A stretch of 20,937 bases of DNA from Deltaproteobacteria bacterium (GTDB lineage Bacteria > Desulfobacterota > Binatia > UBA9968), in NCBI GenBank assembly GCA_023250495.1, contig JAHFAP010000021.1, positions 1 to 20,937 of the forward strand, read 5' to 3'. The notes beneath the pieces were generated by a model that worked only from the letters and a program-made list of their open reading frames with translations, was not told where the DNA came from and made no database searches. The translations under genes and the position numbers were made by a program. Below, piece by piece: positions 6,034 through 14,675 of the stretch (position 1 is the first letter of the stretch; each line of letters starts with the position of its first letter).

Positions 6034-6690
6034 CTAACGGCTTATCGTAACTCCGATCCGCGCGCAATATCTTCTTACCGGGCACTGACTGCACATCGGA
6101 GAGATCGGACGGCAGAGGTGCTGGCCGAAGGTAACCAGGAGGTCGTTATAATCGAGCCAGTATTGCTGCGGCAGCTTCGCCCTCAGGGCAAACTCAGTCT
6201 CCTTGGGATTCTTTGTCCGTACATATCCCCAACGGTTGGAAATGCGGTGCACATGAGTGTCCACGCAGATCCCCGGCTTGCGGTAGCCCAGGGTGACGAC
6301 GAGGTTTGCGGTCTTGCGGCCGACGCCCTTGAGCTTCAACAGCTCGTCGATTTCGTCCGGCACTTCACCGGAATATTCCTTGATGAGAGTGCGGCAGATG
6401 TCGCGGATGTTCTTGGCTTTGGTGTGGTAGAAGCCGACCGGGTAGATCGCCTTCTCGATCTTCTTCGTCGAAAGGCGGGCCATCGTTTGCGGCTCGTCGG
6501 CCAGGGCGAAGAGGCGCCGCGTTGCCTGTGCGGTGGTGGTGTCCTGCGTGCGCAGGCTCAAGATGCAGGAGATGAGGACCTGGAATGGGCTCTCAGAGTT
6601 CTCCGCTACGAGGGTAACGATCGGGGTTTGCCATTTGGGCACTTCGCGTCTCAGGATGCGGATGGCCTGGTGGATCTCTTTCTGGTTCAT
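6034..6690 (-). CDS. nth: Endonuclease III (DNA glycosylase/AP lyase)
   Basis: The product has 218 residues, normal for Nth. The enzyme removes oxidised pyrimidines and cuts the abasic strand. Diagnostic features are the helix-hairpin-helix LLKLKGVGRKTANLV with catalytic Lys121, VDTHVHRISNRW with catalytic Asp144, and the C-terminal 4Fe-4S loop Cys193-x6-Cys200-x2-Cys203-x5-Cys209. The N-terminal FQVLISCILSLRTQD motif is also typical. It leads a minus-strand pair with the LVIVD-repeat gene and diverges from the Nudix gene across a 78-base gap. A TATACA hexamer at 6720-6715 could be its -10 box, but no good -35 box is seen. All key residues are present. Confidence 0.97.
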   Translation of the reverse strand: MNQKEIHQAIRILRREVPKWQTPIVTLVAENSESPFQVLISCILSLRTQDTTTAQATRRLFALADEPQTMARLSTKKIEKAIYPVGFYHTKAKNIRDICRTLIKEYSGEVPDEIDELLKLKGVGRKTANLVVTLGYRKPGICVDTHVHRISNRWGYVRTKNPKETEFALRAKLPQQYWLDYNDLLVTFGQHLCRPISPMCSQCPVRRYCARIGVTISR

Positions 6691-6768
6691 GGTTGTGGCC
6701 CGTTGGCCGGCTGTTGTATAGATGGATCAGGGTTTTATCATAAACTTGAAGCAGGTGAAACATCATCT

Positions 6769-7353
6769 ATGGCCGTCGAGAAAATTTCGGCGATTCTTCA
6801 GAACCGAACGCCGAGAATGTTGAGCGGAGAGAAATTTAAAGCCGCCGCGGTCCTGGTCCCGATTCAGGAGAGAGCAGACGGAGACTATCTCGTGTTGACG
6901 CGCAGAGCGGAGATGCTCAACTCGCACCAGGGCCAGGTGGCCTTCCCCGGAGGGAGGATCGATCCGCGGGACTCAAGCGCGCTGGCGGCGGCGCTGCGCG
7001 AGAGTCAGGAGGAGATCGGCATCGACCCCGATCATGTGCGCGTGTTAGGCCAGCTTGATCAGGTCACCGCGGCATCGAACTATCTGGTAACCCCGTTCGT
7101 CGGCCTGATCCCCCACCCGTACGAGTTCCGCTTGAACCCCTCGGAGACCGCCGCGGTTTTTTCTGTTCCCGTGGCCGCGCTTTTGCAACCCGGCTGTTTC
7201 AAAGTGGAGCCGCGCTTCTACCCACCGCACCGGCGCGATCCGATCTATCACTTCTATTATCAAGGCTGGGACATCTGGGGCGCGACGGCGCGCATCATCA
7301 TTCAATTCCTTGAGCTCGCCTACGGCTTTGTAGCGCGGAGAAATCCGGATTAG
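6769..7353 (+). CDS. Nudix hydrolase of the CoA pyrophosphatase type
   Basis: The product has 194 residues, starting at the ATG at 6769 with AGGTG about 12 bases upstream. The same frame is open far upstream (to about 5590) but that part is antisense to nth and the LVIVD gene and is not coding. The CoA-Nudix signature is clear: VLTRRAEMLNSHQGQVAFPGG followed by the Nudix box GGRIDPRDSSALAAALRES and EEIGI. Enzymes of this group split CoA or acyl-CoA into 3',5'-ADP and phosphopantetheine derivatives. A role in CoA turnover would fit a region of probable CoA-linked aromatic metabolism, but it may be ordinary housekeeping. It faces the UbiD-like gene 1 tail to tail across 30 bases. Confidence 0.9.
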   Translation: MAVEKISAILQNRTPRMLSGEKFKAAAVLVPIQERADGDYLVLTRRAEMLNSHQGQVAFPGGRIDPRDSSALAAALRESQEEIGIDPDHVRVLGQLDQVTAASNYLVTPFVGLIPHPYEFRLNPSETAAVFSVPVAALLQPGCFKVEPRFYPPHRRDPIYHFYYQGWDIWGATARIIIQFLELAYGFVARRNPD

Positions 7354-7383
7354 GCTCCTCCCGGCCGGATAGTTTCTCCTCGA

Positions 7384-9018
7384 TCAGAGTTTGACTCTTT
7401 GCTTTCGCAATCGTTCCGCCACTTTGAGATATTCTCCCCTCACGGCCGCTGCCGCGTTCTCTTCGTCCTCTTCGCTCCAATATCCGAGGCTGTAGCCGTA
7501 CCAGGGCATTTTGGGTTGAAGAGGAGGGAGACCTAATTTTTCCCAGATATCTTTTGCTTCCTCCATGTACTTCTTTGCCGGCAAGGCTACGGGGGGATAG
7601 GGCCACTTGCGCGTGGCGTCGATCATGATCGCCGAGCAACCGCTGGGAGAGGGGAATCGCGCCTCGGTGTGGGACGAGCCCGGCGGCGCCGCCGACGGAT
7701 CCAAACCGGCGAATTTATGCGTGGTGATTTTGACGTCGCGGTGGGGCTGCATGCGAAAGCTCAGCGCCCAGTTGATCGAGTCGGCATCTTCAGGATCGAT
7801 ATCCTCGTCCACGGTGACCAGGATCTTGCCGTGGCTCGGGTCCAGCGCGACCGCTGCCTGAAGGGCCTGCCAGGGCTGCGCCGGGTTGGTTTTTTTCATG
7901 CGAATGACCACGTATTTTCGGCTCCCGCTCGACTCGTGAAGCGTCACATCGATCACCGTGGGGATATTGCAGTCATACTTCAAAAGCTTGTAAAGGGTCG
8001 CTTGATACCCCATCTTGCGCATGACCCCGCTCTCGCTCGGAACGCCCTCGGTGAACATTTGTAAGATAGGATCCTTTCGGTGGGTGATGCATTTCACCAG
8101 AAACATGCCGTTCATCAGCTGACCGCCCATGTAACCGGTAAATTCACCGAACGGCCCCTCAGGCTCCATATAATCGGTTGGGATCTCTCCTTCGATCACG
8201 ATCTCCGCCGTGGCCGGCACTTCAAGATCAACGCTCTCACACCGCACCAGCCGGATCGGCTCGCCCGCAATGCCGCCGGCGACGGCATACTCGTTCCGGT
8301 CGTAGCCGACCTTGGCCACGCTGGCCAAGCCGATGGCCGGGCTGCAGCCCAGCACGATCGCCGCCTGCAAAGGAATCTTCTTCTCCCGGCATTTGTGAAA
8401 GTGGATTCCGATATGCTGCGCCGGCGAAACGCTGACGCCGGTTTTATTGGGCCCCTTGATCATGCAGCGATAGGTGCCGACATTCGATACGCCGGTGTCG
8501 GGATCTTTCGTCACGACGTAGGGGGCGGTAAGAAACGGCCCGCCGTCGAATCCAGGGTTGCTGATGGGCACAGGGAACCGGAGCAGCCCGCCGTCGGGCC
8601 GAGAGATCTCTCTCCCTTTCAGAATAACCTCTTTGACCGGCCCCTTCTTGACTAATCTCGGCGGGATCGGATGGCTCAGCGCATGGTTCCAGCGCTCCGC
8701 CACGCCACCCGGGCCGTCTCTATCGTCCGCGCCGAGCGCCATCCTGTAGATCTTGCGTGAAGCGCCGAGCACTCCGACCGCGACGCGGCAATTGTAATTC
8801 CTCCCTTGGGGGTCAGTCACGTTCTCAAAGAGGAACGCTTTTCTCTGGCTGTCCGGTAGCCCCTGATATTGCCACCTCACCAAGGGCATCAGCTCGCTGT
8901 TTTTCTCGATCCTGGCGGTGATGCGGTGAAGGTTTCCGGTCTGATCCAGAAGGGAGATGAACTCTCTGAGATCACGAAAGTACGATTTTTTCCGCCGTCG
9001 AGAGATTCGTTTCTTCAT
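7384..9018 (-). CDS. UbiD-family decarboxylase 1 (complete canonical active site)
   Basis: The product has 544 residues. UbiD enzymes use prenylated FMN, Mn and K to decarboxylate, or in reverse carboxylate, aromatic and alpha,beta-unsaturated acids. By spacing against fungal Fdc1 (N168, R173, H191, E233, E277, E282) the equivalents are Asn179 and Arg184 in SNVGTYRCM, His202 in PAQHIG, Glu243 in RNEYAVAGG, and Glu287 and Glu292 in EPEGPFGEFTGYMG. All are present, so this is the most orthodox of the three UbiD-like proteins here. Compared with them it has a longer, basic N-terminus (KKRISRRRKK) and a longer C-terminal tail. It is last in the minus-strand array, 14 bases after the zinc-ribbon gene. 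The substrate is unknown. Confidence 0.92.
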   Translation of the reverse strand: MKKRISRRRKKSYFRDLREFISLLDQTGNLHRITARIEKNSELMPLVRWQYQGLPDSQRKAFLFENVTDPQGRNYNCRVAVGVLGASRKIYRMALGADDRDGPGGVAERWNHALSHPIPPRLVKKGPVKEVILKGREISRPDGGLLRFPVPISNPGFDGGPFLTAPYVVTKDPDTGVSNVGTYRCMIKGPNKTGVSVSPAQHIGIHFHKCREKKIPLQAAIVLGCSPAIGLASVAKVGYDRNEYAVAGGIAGEPIRLVRCESVDLEVPATAEIVIEGEIPTDYMEPEGPFGEFTGYMGGQLMNGMFLVKCITHRKDPILQMFTEGVPSESGVMRKMGYQATLYKLLKYDCNIPTVIDVTLHESSGSRKYVVIRMKKTNPAQPWQALQAAVALDPSHGKILVTVDEDIDPEDADSINWALSFRMQPHRDVKITTHKFAGLDPSAAPPGSSHTEARFPSPSGCSAIMIDATRKWPYPPVALPAKKYMEEAKDIWEKLGLPPLQPKMPWYGYSLGYWSEEDEENAAAAVRGEYLKVAERLRKQRVKL

Positions 9019-9032
9019 ATCGCAACGGCTTC

Positions 9033-9203
9033 CTATTTAACCAGCAAGATCGGGCTGGGGCGGACGACCTTCTTCGCCTCTTCAATGGGAAACTCTTTTT
9101 CGCAAAACGGACATTTGGCGGCGATCTTCATCCGCTCAAACTGGGGCGAGACCAGAAATTCCTGGTCGCACCCTGGACAGACAACTCTCATAGAGCTGGC
9201 CAT
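9033..9203 (-). CDS. 56-residue zinc-ribbon protein between two UbiD-like genes
   Basis: This small gene starts at the ATG at 9203-9201, preceded by GAGGAGGAGG, an excellent ribosome site, and stops at TAG (9035-9033). The protein reads MASSMRVVCPGCDQEFLVS, then a linker, then KCPFCEKEFPIEEAKKVV and a short tail. Cys9/Cys12 and Cys31/Cys34 form two CxxC knuckles, a typical zinc ribbon. It lies 20 bases after UbiD-like gene 2 and 14 bases before UbiD-like gene 1, so it is almost certainly translated with them. By position and size it could be a small partner of a multisubunit decarboxylase or carboxylase, but that is inference. No known function was recognised. Confidence 0.85.
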   Translation of the reverse strand: MASSMRVVCPGCDQEFLVSPQFERMKIAAKCPFCEKEFPIEEAKKVVRPSPILLVK

Positions 9204-9223
9204 AAAAACCTCCTCCTCTTCGA

Positions 9224-10696
9224 TTAGGCGTCCGGCGGGATCTTAGCTAGGACCGTGCCGTTGATGTAATCACCAAGTTGTACCTTGCTCATGACCTCCT
9301 CGGGAACTTTGATCCTTATCTCGAAAGGCTCGGGCGGCGCCGGCATGGTCGCGTCGATGCCGCCCTTGGCCACCGTGTATGCGTGATAGCTCAGATCTCC
9401 GGGGCTGCCGGCATAGGCGGTGGGGTCGCGCGTCGTTGAGACCATGTTGGGAATCACAATGATGTCGCGGTCCCAGCGGCTGCGCGTGGCGATCGCCCAA
9501 AGGACTTCGGCGTCGTCGAAGATATTGATGTCATCATCGACGACCACCACGTGCTTGACCCTGCGGTCCACGGAGAGCGCCGAGACGATCGCCTCTCTTC
9601 CCTGGCCCGCGGCGGTCTTCTTGATCTGGACATAGGCGTGGAAGCGGCTGCAGCCCGAGGAGGGCAGGTGAACATTTTTTACCGTGGGGACAGCCTGCTT
9701 CACCGCTCGATAAATAGTTCCTTCCAGGGGAATTCCGCCTATGTGATCCTGATCCCGTCCTCCAAGGTGGATGTCGTGATAGATGGCATCATGGCGATGG
9801 GTGATGGCCTGCACCTCCATGACGGGCCTCAGAGTTTCCGGGGAATAATAGCGCGCGTAGTCCGCGCGCAGGCCGTGGCGGCCGCGCTCTTTGGGCGGAA
9901 CGATCCCTTCGATCACGATCTCGGCATCCGCCGGGACGAAAAATTTTTCTCCCCATGTCTCCGACGGAGTGACCCTCAGAGGCTCTCCCAACGCGCCTCC
10001 GATCACGGAGTATTCATCCACGTCGATCGACACGCGTGTTAAAGCCCCCATGCAGGCGGCGGGATGATGGCCCATCCACACGATCACCGGGAGACCTTGC
10101 CCAGTGCTCTCGACCCGCTCGCGGTAGCGCTCCCAGTTGTGCGTTCCCTCGCCCAGGCCGACGGTTACTTTCCTGGGGCCGAGCAGTCTCAAAGTCTGGT
10201 AGGCGCAATTGTAGATATTTCCATTCTGGTTATCGACGGTCGTCACGACCGAGCCGAGAATCGTCCGGCCTCCCTCCATGTGGTAGGGCAGCGGGACGGG
10301 AAAATCGAAAAGATCGGCATCATCGCCTTTGCGGATGACCTCCTTGACCGGCGCGTTGTCTCTCCCGACGACCACCGGCGCTTTCAGATCCTGGCTGCGC
10401 GAGTCATAGTCCAGCCCGACCCTCTCTACAGAAGATTCGAGGGCGAGGGCGCAGAGGCGGCGGCTGGCGAAGAGATTCGACAGCAGCGGAAACGCGCACG
10501 GCTTGCCGGCGACATCGCGCAGCTTCGTGAACAGGACGATGGGGAATTTATGCGCGCGGTCAAGCTTGACGAGAAGGGCGGAGATCTCGAAGCGCAAGTC
10601 CACTTCGCGCTCGATCGTGACCAGCTCCTCGGGATAGCGCTCTTTAACTTCTGCAAGAAAGCTCCTTAAGTCTTTTGCCTGCTGTCGTGTTTTCAT
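9224..10696 (-). CDS. UbiD-family protein 2, lacking the canonical catalytic Arg and Glu pair
   Basis: The product has 490 residues, starting at the ATG at 10696 behind AAGGAAGG; an upstream frame extension to 10723 uses a non-ATG codon and is not needed. UbiD-like metal-site residues are kept with the family spacing: Asn163 (YNCAYQ), His186 (GTHNW) and Glu228 (DVDEYSVIGG). The catalytic Arg position holds Thr168. The usual EGPFGE is missing: the segment reads PPKERGRHGLRADYARYY, with Asp279 the only acidic residue near the second Glu. So it is either a UbiD-like subfamily with different chemistry or a non-catalytic partner. VVVDDDINIFDDAEVLWAIATR in the C-terminal half is typical UbiD. It lies 36 bases after the substrate-binding protein gene and 20 bases before the zinc-ribbon gene. 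Confidence 0.88.
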   Translation of the reverse strand: MKTRQQAKDLRSFLAEVKERYPEELVTIEREVDLRFEISALLVKLDRAHKFPIVLFTKLRDVAGKPCAFPLLSNLFASRRLCALALESSVERVGLDYDSRSQDLKAPVVVGRDNAPVKEVIRKGDDADLFDFPVPLPYHMEGGRTILGSVVTTVDNQNGNIYNCAYQTLRLLGPRKVTVGLGEGTHNWERYRERVESTGQGLPVIVWMGHHPAACMGALTRVSIDVDEYSVIGGALGEPLRVTPSETWGEKFFVPADAEIVIEGIVPPKERGRHGLRADYARYYSPETLRPVMEVQAITHRHDAIYHDIHLGGRDQDHIGGIPLEGTIYRAVKQAVPTVKNVHLPSSGCSRFHAYVQIKKTAAGQGREAIVSALSVDRRVKHVVVVDDDINIFDDAEVLWAIATRSRWDRDIIVIPNMVSTTRDPTAYAGSPGDLSYHAYTVAKGGIDATMPAPPEPFEIRIKVPEEVMSKVQLGDYINGTVLAKIPPDA

Positions 10697-10732
10697 CTTC
10701 CTTCCTTTCGAGGTGAGCCTCAAGGTCGAACC

Positions 10733-11725
10733 TTAGCGTTGCTGGGCTCGCTGGACGAAGCTGTTGTCCACCAGAGTAGCCAGATTCAGATCCCGCAGCC
10801 GCGGGTTGCTTTCGGCCAGGTCCATCAGGTTTGCGCGCAGATCCTCGACGTTGGTATGGGGGAAGGGAGGCAGAGGATCGACGTAGAGCCGGTAGTTCAG
10901 ATCGAGCACCGACGGATCATCGGTCCGGAGATGGCGGCTGACGACCCGCAGAACGCCGGCGCGATTTTTCGGGTTCTTAGCCCACTGCGTTCCCTCGACC
11001 AGCGCCCTGATGAACCTCTGAACGGTATCGCGGTTCTGATCGCGAAAGGGGCGGGTCGTGACGTAGGAGCTGCCGATGACTCTGATTCCCATTTCAATGG
11101 CGTCCGCTAAGACGCGGTAAGGAATATTGGCGCGCTCAAATCGCTCTACGGTCGACACCACGGCGCTGAGAATTCCCGAGCGGAAGGCGGCAACTCTTTG
11201 ATTTCCTCCGCCGGCCACCTGCATCAACTCGACATCCTCCGGCCGCAGGCCGAGCCTTTCCAGCATCCGACGCGTGGCGTAGTAGCTTGACCCACCGATG
11301 CGGTCGATGCCGACCTTCTTTGCTTTGAGTTCCGCCACGCTTTTGATTCCAGGCTGAACGATAAGCTTGTACTGCGTCGGCTCACTGCTCGCGATGATAA
11401 CCAGCTCCGCGCCCTGCGCGGCCGCCAGCGCCGCGGTCTCGGGAGAGCCGGAGAAGATGGAGATATCTCCCGCGAGCAGCGCGGGCATCCCCTGTGAGGA
11501 GCTGGCGATGAAGATGAGTTCCGTTTCCAGGCCGTGGCGCGCAAAAAATTCCATGTCGTGCGTCGCCCAAAGGGGAATGCGATTGCCGGTGATCGAGGCA
11601 TAGCCTACCTTCAGATGGGTCGCCTTGCGCGGCTCCGCGGAAAGGGCGAGGGACTCACAGCTAAAAGAGGCTGCAAGGGCCAGCAGAGTCCAGGTCAAAA
11701 AGTTGAGCGATCTGAGCGCGGCCAT
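10733..11725 (-). CDS. NMT1/THI5-type (SsuA/TauA-like) periplasmic substrate-binding protein
   Basis: The product has 330 residues with an N-terminal signal segment (LNFLTWTLLALAASFSCESLALSAE). The mature part has the SsuA/NMT1 layout: LKVGYASITGNRIPLWATHDMEFFARHGLETELIFIASSSQGMPALLAGDISI, followed by IKSVAELKAKKVGIDRIGGSSYYATRRML. Such proteins bind small organic compounds such as sulfonates, thiamine precursors or aromatic acids for import. It follows the permease by 47 bases and precedes UbiD-like gene 2 by 36 bases. The context suggests uptake of the decarboxylase substrate, but the ligand cannot be read from sequence. The permease upstream is of the iron type and would not be its usual partner. 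Confidence 0.85.
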   Translation of the reverse strand: MAALRSLNFLTWTLLALAASFSCESLALSAEPRKATHLKVGYASITGNRIPLWATHDMEFFARHGLETELIFIASSSQGMPALLAGDISIFSGSPETAALAAAQGAELVIIASSEPTQYKLIVQPGIKSVAELKAKKVGIDRIGGSSYYATRRMLERLGLRPEDVELMQVAGGGNQRVAAFRSGILSAVVSTVERFERANIPYRVLADAIEMGIRVIGSSYVTTRPFRDQNRDTVQRFIRALVEGTQWAKNPKNRAGVLRVVSRHLRTDDPSVLDLNYRLYVDPLPPFPHTNVEDLRANLMDLAESNPRLRDLNLATLVDNSFVQRAQQR

Positions 11726-11772
11726 GTTTGTATTGCCTATAGAGTTCTACCGCTTTCTCTTTCCGCGGAGGA

Positions 11773-13497
11773 TCATCCCCTGAGGCTGATCTGCCCGCCG
11801 AGTGCGCGCGTGACCAGGGCCGCCACGACGACCAGGGCCACGATGATGACGGCGATCACCGTCGCCTTCTCAAATTCCGCGCCGGCGGTGAAGTCCAGCA
11901 TGAGCAAAGAAAGAGTTCTCGATCTGCCCGTGCCCAGAAGCACCACGGTGCTGATGTCCCGCGCCGCCGAGATGAAGCCGACCAGGGCGACGGTTATCAG
12001 CGCGGGGAGAAGAAGGGGAAAAACCACCCGGCGGTAGGTATAGAGCCAGCCGCCGCCGCAGATCCTCGAGGCCTCCTCCAGATCGTTTCCCAGTTGCACC
12101 AGAACGCTCTTGGTGAGCTGGACGCCGAAAGGCATGCTTTTAATCACCATCGCGATGATCAGAATATAGATCGTCCCATAGATGGGGAGAAAGATCCTTG
12201 TCTGGAGGAAGGTCCAAAGCAGCGCCACTCCGAGGAGAATCCCGGGAATCGACCAGGGCATCCAGGAGAGGAAATCCAGCAACGCCTTGCCTGCGAAGCG
12301 GCTTTTGACGATCACGTAAGCGATGAGCGAGTAAAAGAGAACCCCGATCACGCCGGCCCCGAGGCCGGTGGCGACGGTGTTCCAGAGAGAGCGAAGGAGG
12401 ACGGGGTCTTTGAGCGCTTGGCGCCAGTTGTCCAGGGTCCACGGCTCCGGCACATTGAAAAATCCAAAGAGCTTCATGAATGTTCCCATGACGAGCAGCG
12501 CGGTCGGGATCACGGTGATCGCCAGGGCGACGAACAGCACCAGGGCGAATGCCGGATAGCGCCAGCGCCCCAGCAAAGTCGGTCTCACGCTAAAACCGCG
12601 GCCGGTGATCGTGGTGTAACTTCTCTTGCCCAGATAGAAGCGCTGAAAGATCACGAGCAGGAGAAGCACCGTGAGAAACAGAGTGCTCAATGCCATCGCC
12701 GGTGGAAACTGCGGCGGTTCCCAAGTAACCAGCTCATGGATCTTCGTGGAGTAGACATGCAGGGATATAGGCACGCCCAGAATCAGCTCGATCTCGAAGG
12801 CCTCCAGGGAGCGGATCAAGCCGAGGATCGTCGTGACCAAGACCGCGGGCATCATCACCGGCACGATGATCCGGACGAGCGTGCGCAAGGCCCCGGCGCC
12901 GGCGATGCGCGAGGATTCCTCGAGCGCGGCATCCAGATTTTGAAAGGCCGGCGTGAGCAGCATGACTTTGATGCCGAGCGTGCCGCCGAGGTGGACCCAG
13001 ACGATGCCCCAGAAAGAATAGATGTTGAACAGAGGCTGCGTGGTGAGGCCGAGGTCGATCAGCCACTGGTTCAGCAGGCCGTATTTCGGGTCGAGCAGAA
13101 GGATCCAGCCCATGGTGATCGGCAGCGCCGGGAGGAAGAAGGAGAGCCAGAATAGAAGCTCCAGCGTTCTTTTGAACGGGATGTCCGTGCGCGCCACCAG
13201 CCAGGCCAAGAAGGTGCCGCTGATGAGCGCGATGAGCTGGCGCGTGATGGCCAGTTTGAAAGTGTTGGCCATCGCATCCAGGATGCCCGGCGTGGTAAAC
13301 GCCTTGCGCCATCCTTGGAGCCCATAGACGATCGGCGCGCCGGGCCGGGCGACCTGAAAGCTGTTAAAAACCAGCAGGACCAATGGCGTGAGGACCAGAA
13401 AAGCGACCAGCAAAAGCATCAGGGTCATCAACAGCGATTGCCAGTTGAGCCTCAAACTAAAGGAGAGCGGTCGTTCAAGTGTTTCGGGGATGGACAT
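11773..13497 (-). CDS. ABC transporter permease, fused double domain, iron(III)/FbpB type
   Basis: The product has 574 residues and about twelve hydrophobic segments, making two homologous permease halves in one chain as in FbpB/AfuB. Each half has an EAA loop that contacts the ATPase: LEESSRIAGAGALRTLVRI (192-210) and LEEASRICGGGWLYTYRRV (473-491). The first membrane segment is near 20-45 and the second half begins near 313. It starts 1 base after the TGA of the preceding substrate-binding protein gene, so translation is probably coupled. In this family the usual cargo is ferric iron, or small organic ions in related systems. No ATP-binding subunit follows. Confidence 0.9.
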   Translation of the reverse strand: MSIPETLERPLSFSLRLNWQSLLMTLMLLLVAFLVLTPLVLLVFNSFQVARPGAPIVYGLQGWRKAFTTPGILDAMANTFKLAITRQLIALISGTFLAWLVARTDIPFKRTLELLFWLSFFLPALPITMGWILLLDPKYGLLNQWLIDLGLTTQPLFNIYSFWGIVWVHLGGTLGIKVMLLTPAFQNLDAALEESSRIAGAGALRTLVRIIVPVMMPAVLVTTILGLIRSLEAFEIELILGVPISLHVYSTKIHELVTWEPPQFPPAMALSTLFLTVLLLLVIFQRFYLGKRSYTTITGRGFSVRPTLLGRWRYPAFALVLFVALAITVIPTALLVMGTFMKLFGFFNVPEPWTLDNWRQALKDPVLLRSLWNTVATGLGAGVIGVLFYSLIAYVIVKSRFAGKALLDFLSWMPWSIPGILLGVALLWTFLQTRIFLPIYGTIYILIIAMVIKSMPFGVQLTKSVLVQLGNDLEEASRICGGGWLYTYRRVVFPLLLPALITVALVGFISAARDISTVVLLGTGRSRTLSLLMLDFTAGAEFEKATVIAVIIVALVVVAALVTRALGGQISLRG

Positions 13498-13498
13498 G

Positions 13499-14599
13499 TC
13501 AGTCCTTGAAGATTTCCGATGCTAACTTATTGGACACTTCGTCGCGTTGTCTTGATGCGTGCTCGGAGAACTGCTCGTAATACTTCACACCATCAACGAT
13601 CCGGTTCATCAGATCTACGGTCTCTTTCGAGATATCGATTCTGGCGCTGCTGTAGCCTGTCATCTGCCATGCGAGTTGTCCCTCTTTGGAGAGCAGCCAG
13701 TTGATGTAGAGTTTGGCCGCATTCGGGTGCGGCGCCCGGTCGAGAAGGCTCAGAGTTCCCCAGGCTGAAGTGAGATAATTGCCTTCGGCCAGATGGGATA
13801 TCCGCGCGATCGGGGCGCCCTTCTTGATAAATTCTTCCGCATGAGCGTAGCTAATGCCGATTCCCATAGGGTATTTCCCGATTGCGATCCACTCCACCGA
13901 CTGGCGCAAGTCTCGTGTGAGGACCACCTGTTGACCCAGCCTCTCCACGTATTCCTTTCCCATGGCTTCGACGAAGAAATGCCAGCGCGCGCCGCCCGCT
14001 CCTGCAATCCTTGGGTCGAACATGACGATCTTCCCTTTCCATTTTGGGTCGAGAAGATCCCTGTAAGATTTTAGTTCCCCGGGATCAAGTAGCTGTGTGT
14101 TATAAGCGATGGCGGGGATGGGGCCGATGCTAAAGATGAAAATGTATTTGCCTTCCGGATCGGCGAAATGGAACTTCCCCTGCCACCAGGCCTTCTTGTC
14201 CTTGATTTCCGGGAGAAGAAAGAGAGGCTCTATCGGCTGCTGAGCCTTCGCTTTGTACAATGCGGTGGACCCTGTACCGCCGACGAGAAGATCGATGGTA
14301 AAAAGCCCTGCCTGCCGTTCCGCCTGGACCTTGGGCCAAGCCGCGGCTGCCAAGGCGCCGTGATACTCAACTTGTATTTGGGGAAAGCCCTTGCGAAATT
14401 CATCCACCAGGACATTTCGCGCCCAGGCCCCCGGCGGTCCCCAGACTGAGACTGCGCCCTCTTTGTTGGCCGGCTCAATGAGTTTTTCCCAGTCGGCCTT
14501 CCAAGCAGGCTTGGGCACTTGAGCCTGTAGAGGGAGTACCGGCCATTGAAGTAAAATAGCGCAGAGTCCAGCAGAGAAGAGAAATTTCAAACTTTTCAT
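13499..14599 (-). CDS. Iron(III)-type extracellular substrate-binding protein
   Basis: The product has 366 residues; I start it at the ATG at 14599, which puts a standard signal peptide first (MKSLKFLFSAGLCAILLQWPVLPLQAQ). A frame extension to 14629 is possible but hides the signal. The fold follows the FbpA/PotD class: WEKLIEPANKEGAVSVWGPPGAWARNVLVDEF, then DLLVGGTGSTALYKAKAQQPIEPLF, IAYNTQLL, YRDLLDPKWKGKIVMFDPR, and a C-terminal PNAAKLYINWLLSKEGQ. It is the binding component for the fused permease immediately downstream (1-base gap). The ligand could be ferric iron or an organic ion. No clear strong promoter precedes it; a TTGACA (14642-14637) lacks a good -10 box. Confidence 0.87.
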   Translation of the reverse strand: MKSLKFLFSAGLCAILLQWPVLPLQAQVPKPAWKADWEKLIEPANKEGAVSVWGPPGAWARNVLVDEFRKGFPQIQVEYHGALAAAAWPKVQAERQAGLFTIDLLVGGTGSTALYKAKAQQPIEPLFLLPEIKDKKAWWQGKFHFADPEGKYIFIFSIGPIPAIAYNTQLLDPGELKSYRDLLDPKWKGKIVMFDPRIAGAGGARWHFFVEAMGKEYVERLGQQVVLTRDLRQSVEWIAIGKYPMGIGISYAHAEEFIKKGAPIARISHLAEGNYLTSAWGTLSLLDRAPHPNAAKLYINWLLSKEGQLAWQMTGYSSARIDISKETVDLMNRIVDGVKYYEQFSEHASRQRDEVSNKLASEIFKD

Positions 14600-14675
14600 T
14601 GTTATGAATTCAGATCTGTCGTCTCCCATTTCAGGCTGTCAAAGATGACCCGCTCTATATGCTAGTTCGTCTTGG

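Noticed and set aside
5590..6768. Long plus-strand open frame running into the Nudix gene (587 residues in total)
   Set aside because: The part before 6769 is antisense to nth and the LVIVD-repeat gene, both certain; only the last 194 residues look like a protein. GC-rich coding DNA often leaves the antisense frame open.
7343..7370. ATCCGG/CCGGAT inverted repeat between the convergent Nudix and UbiD-like 1 genes as a two-way terminator
   Set aside because: The arms are only 6 bases with a 16-base loop and one arm lies in the Nudix coding end; no T run on either side. Too weak to list.
12094..13155. 353-residue plus-strand open frame inside the permease gene
   Set aside because: Composition is highly polar and repetitive (His, Gln, Asp, Arg) as expected for antisense of membrane-protein codons, and the permease on the other strand has clear EAA loops.
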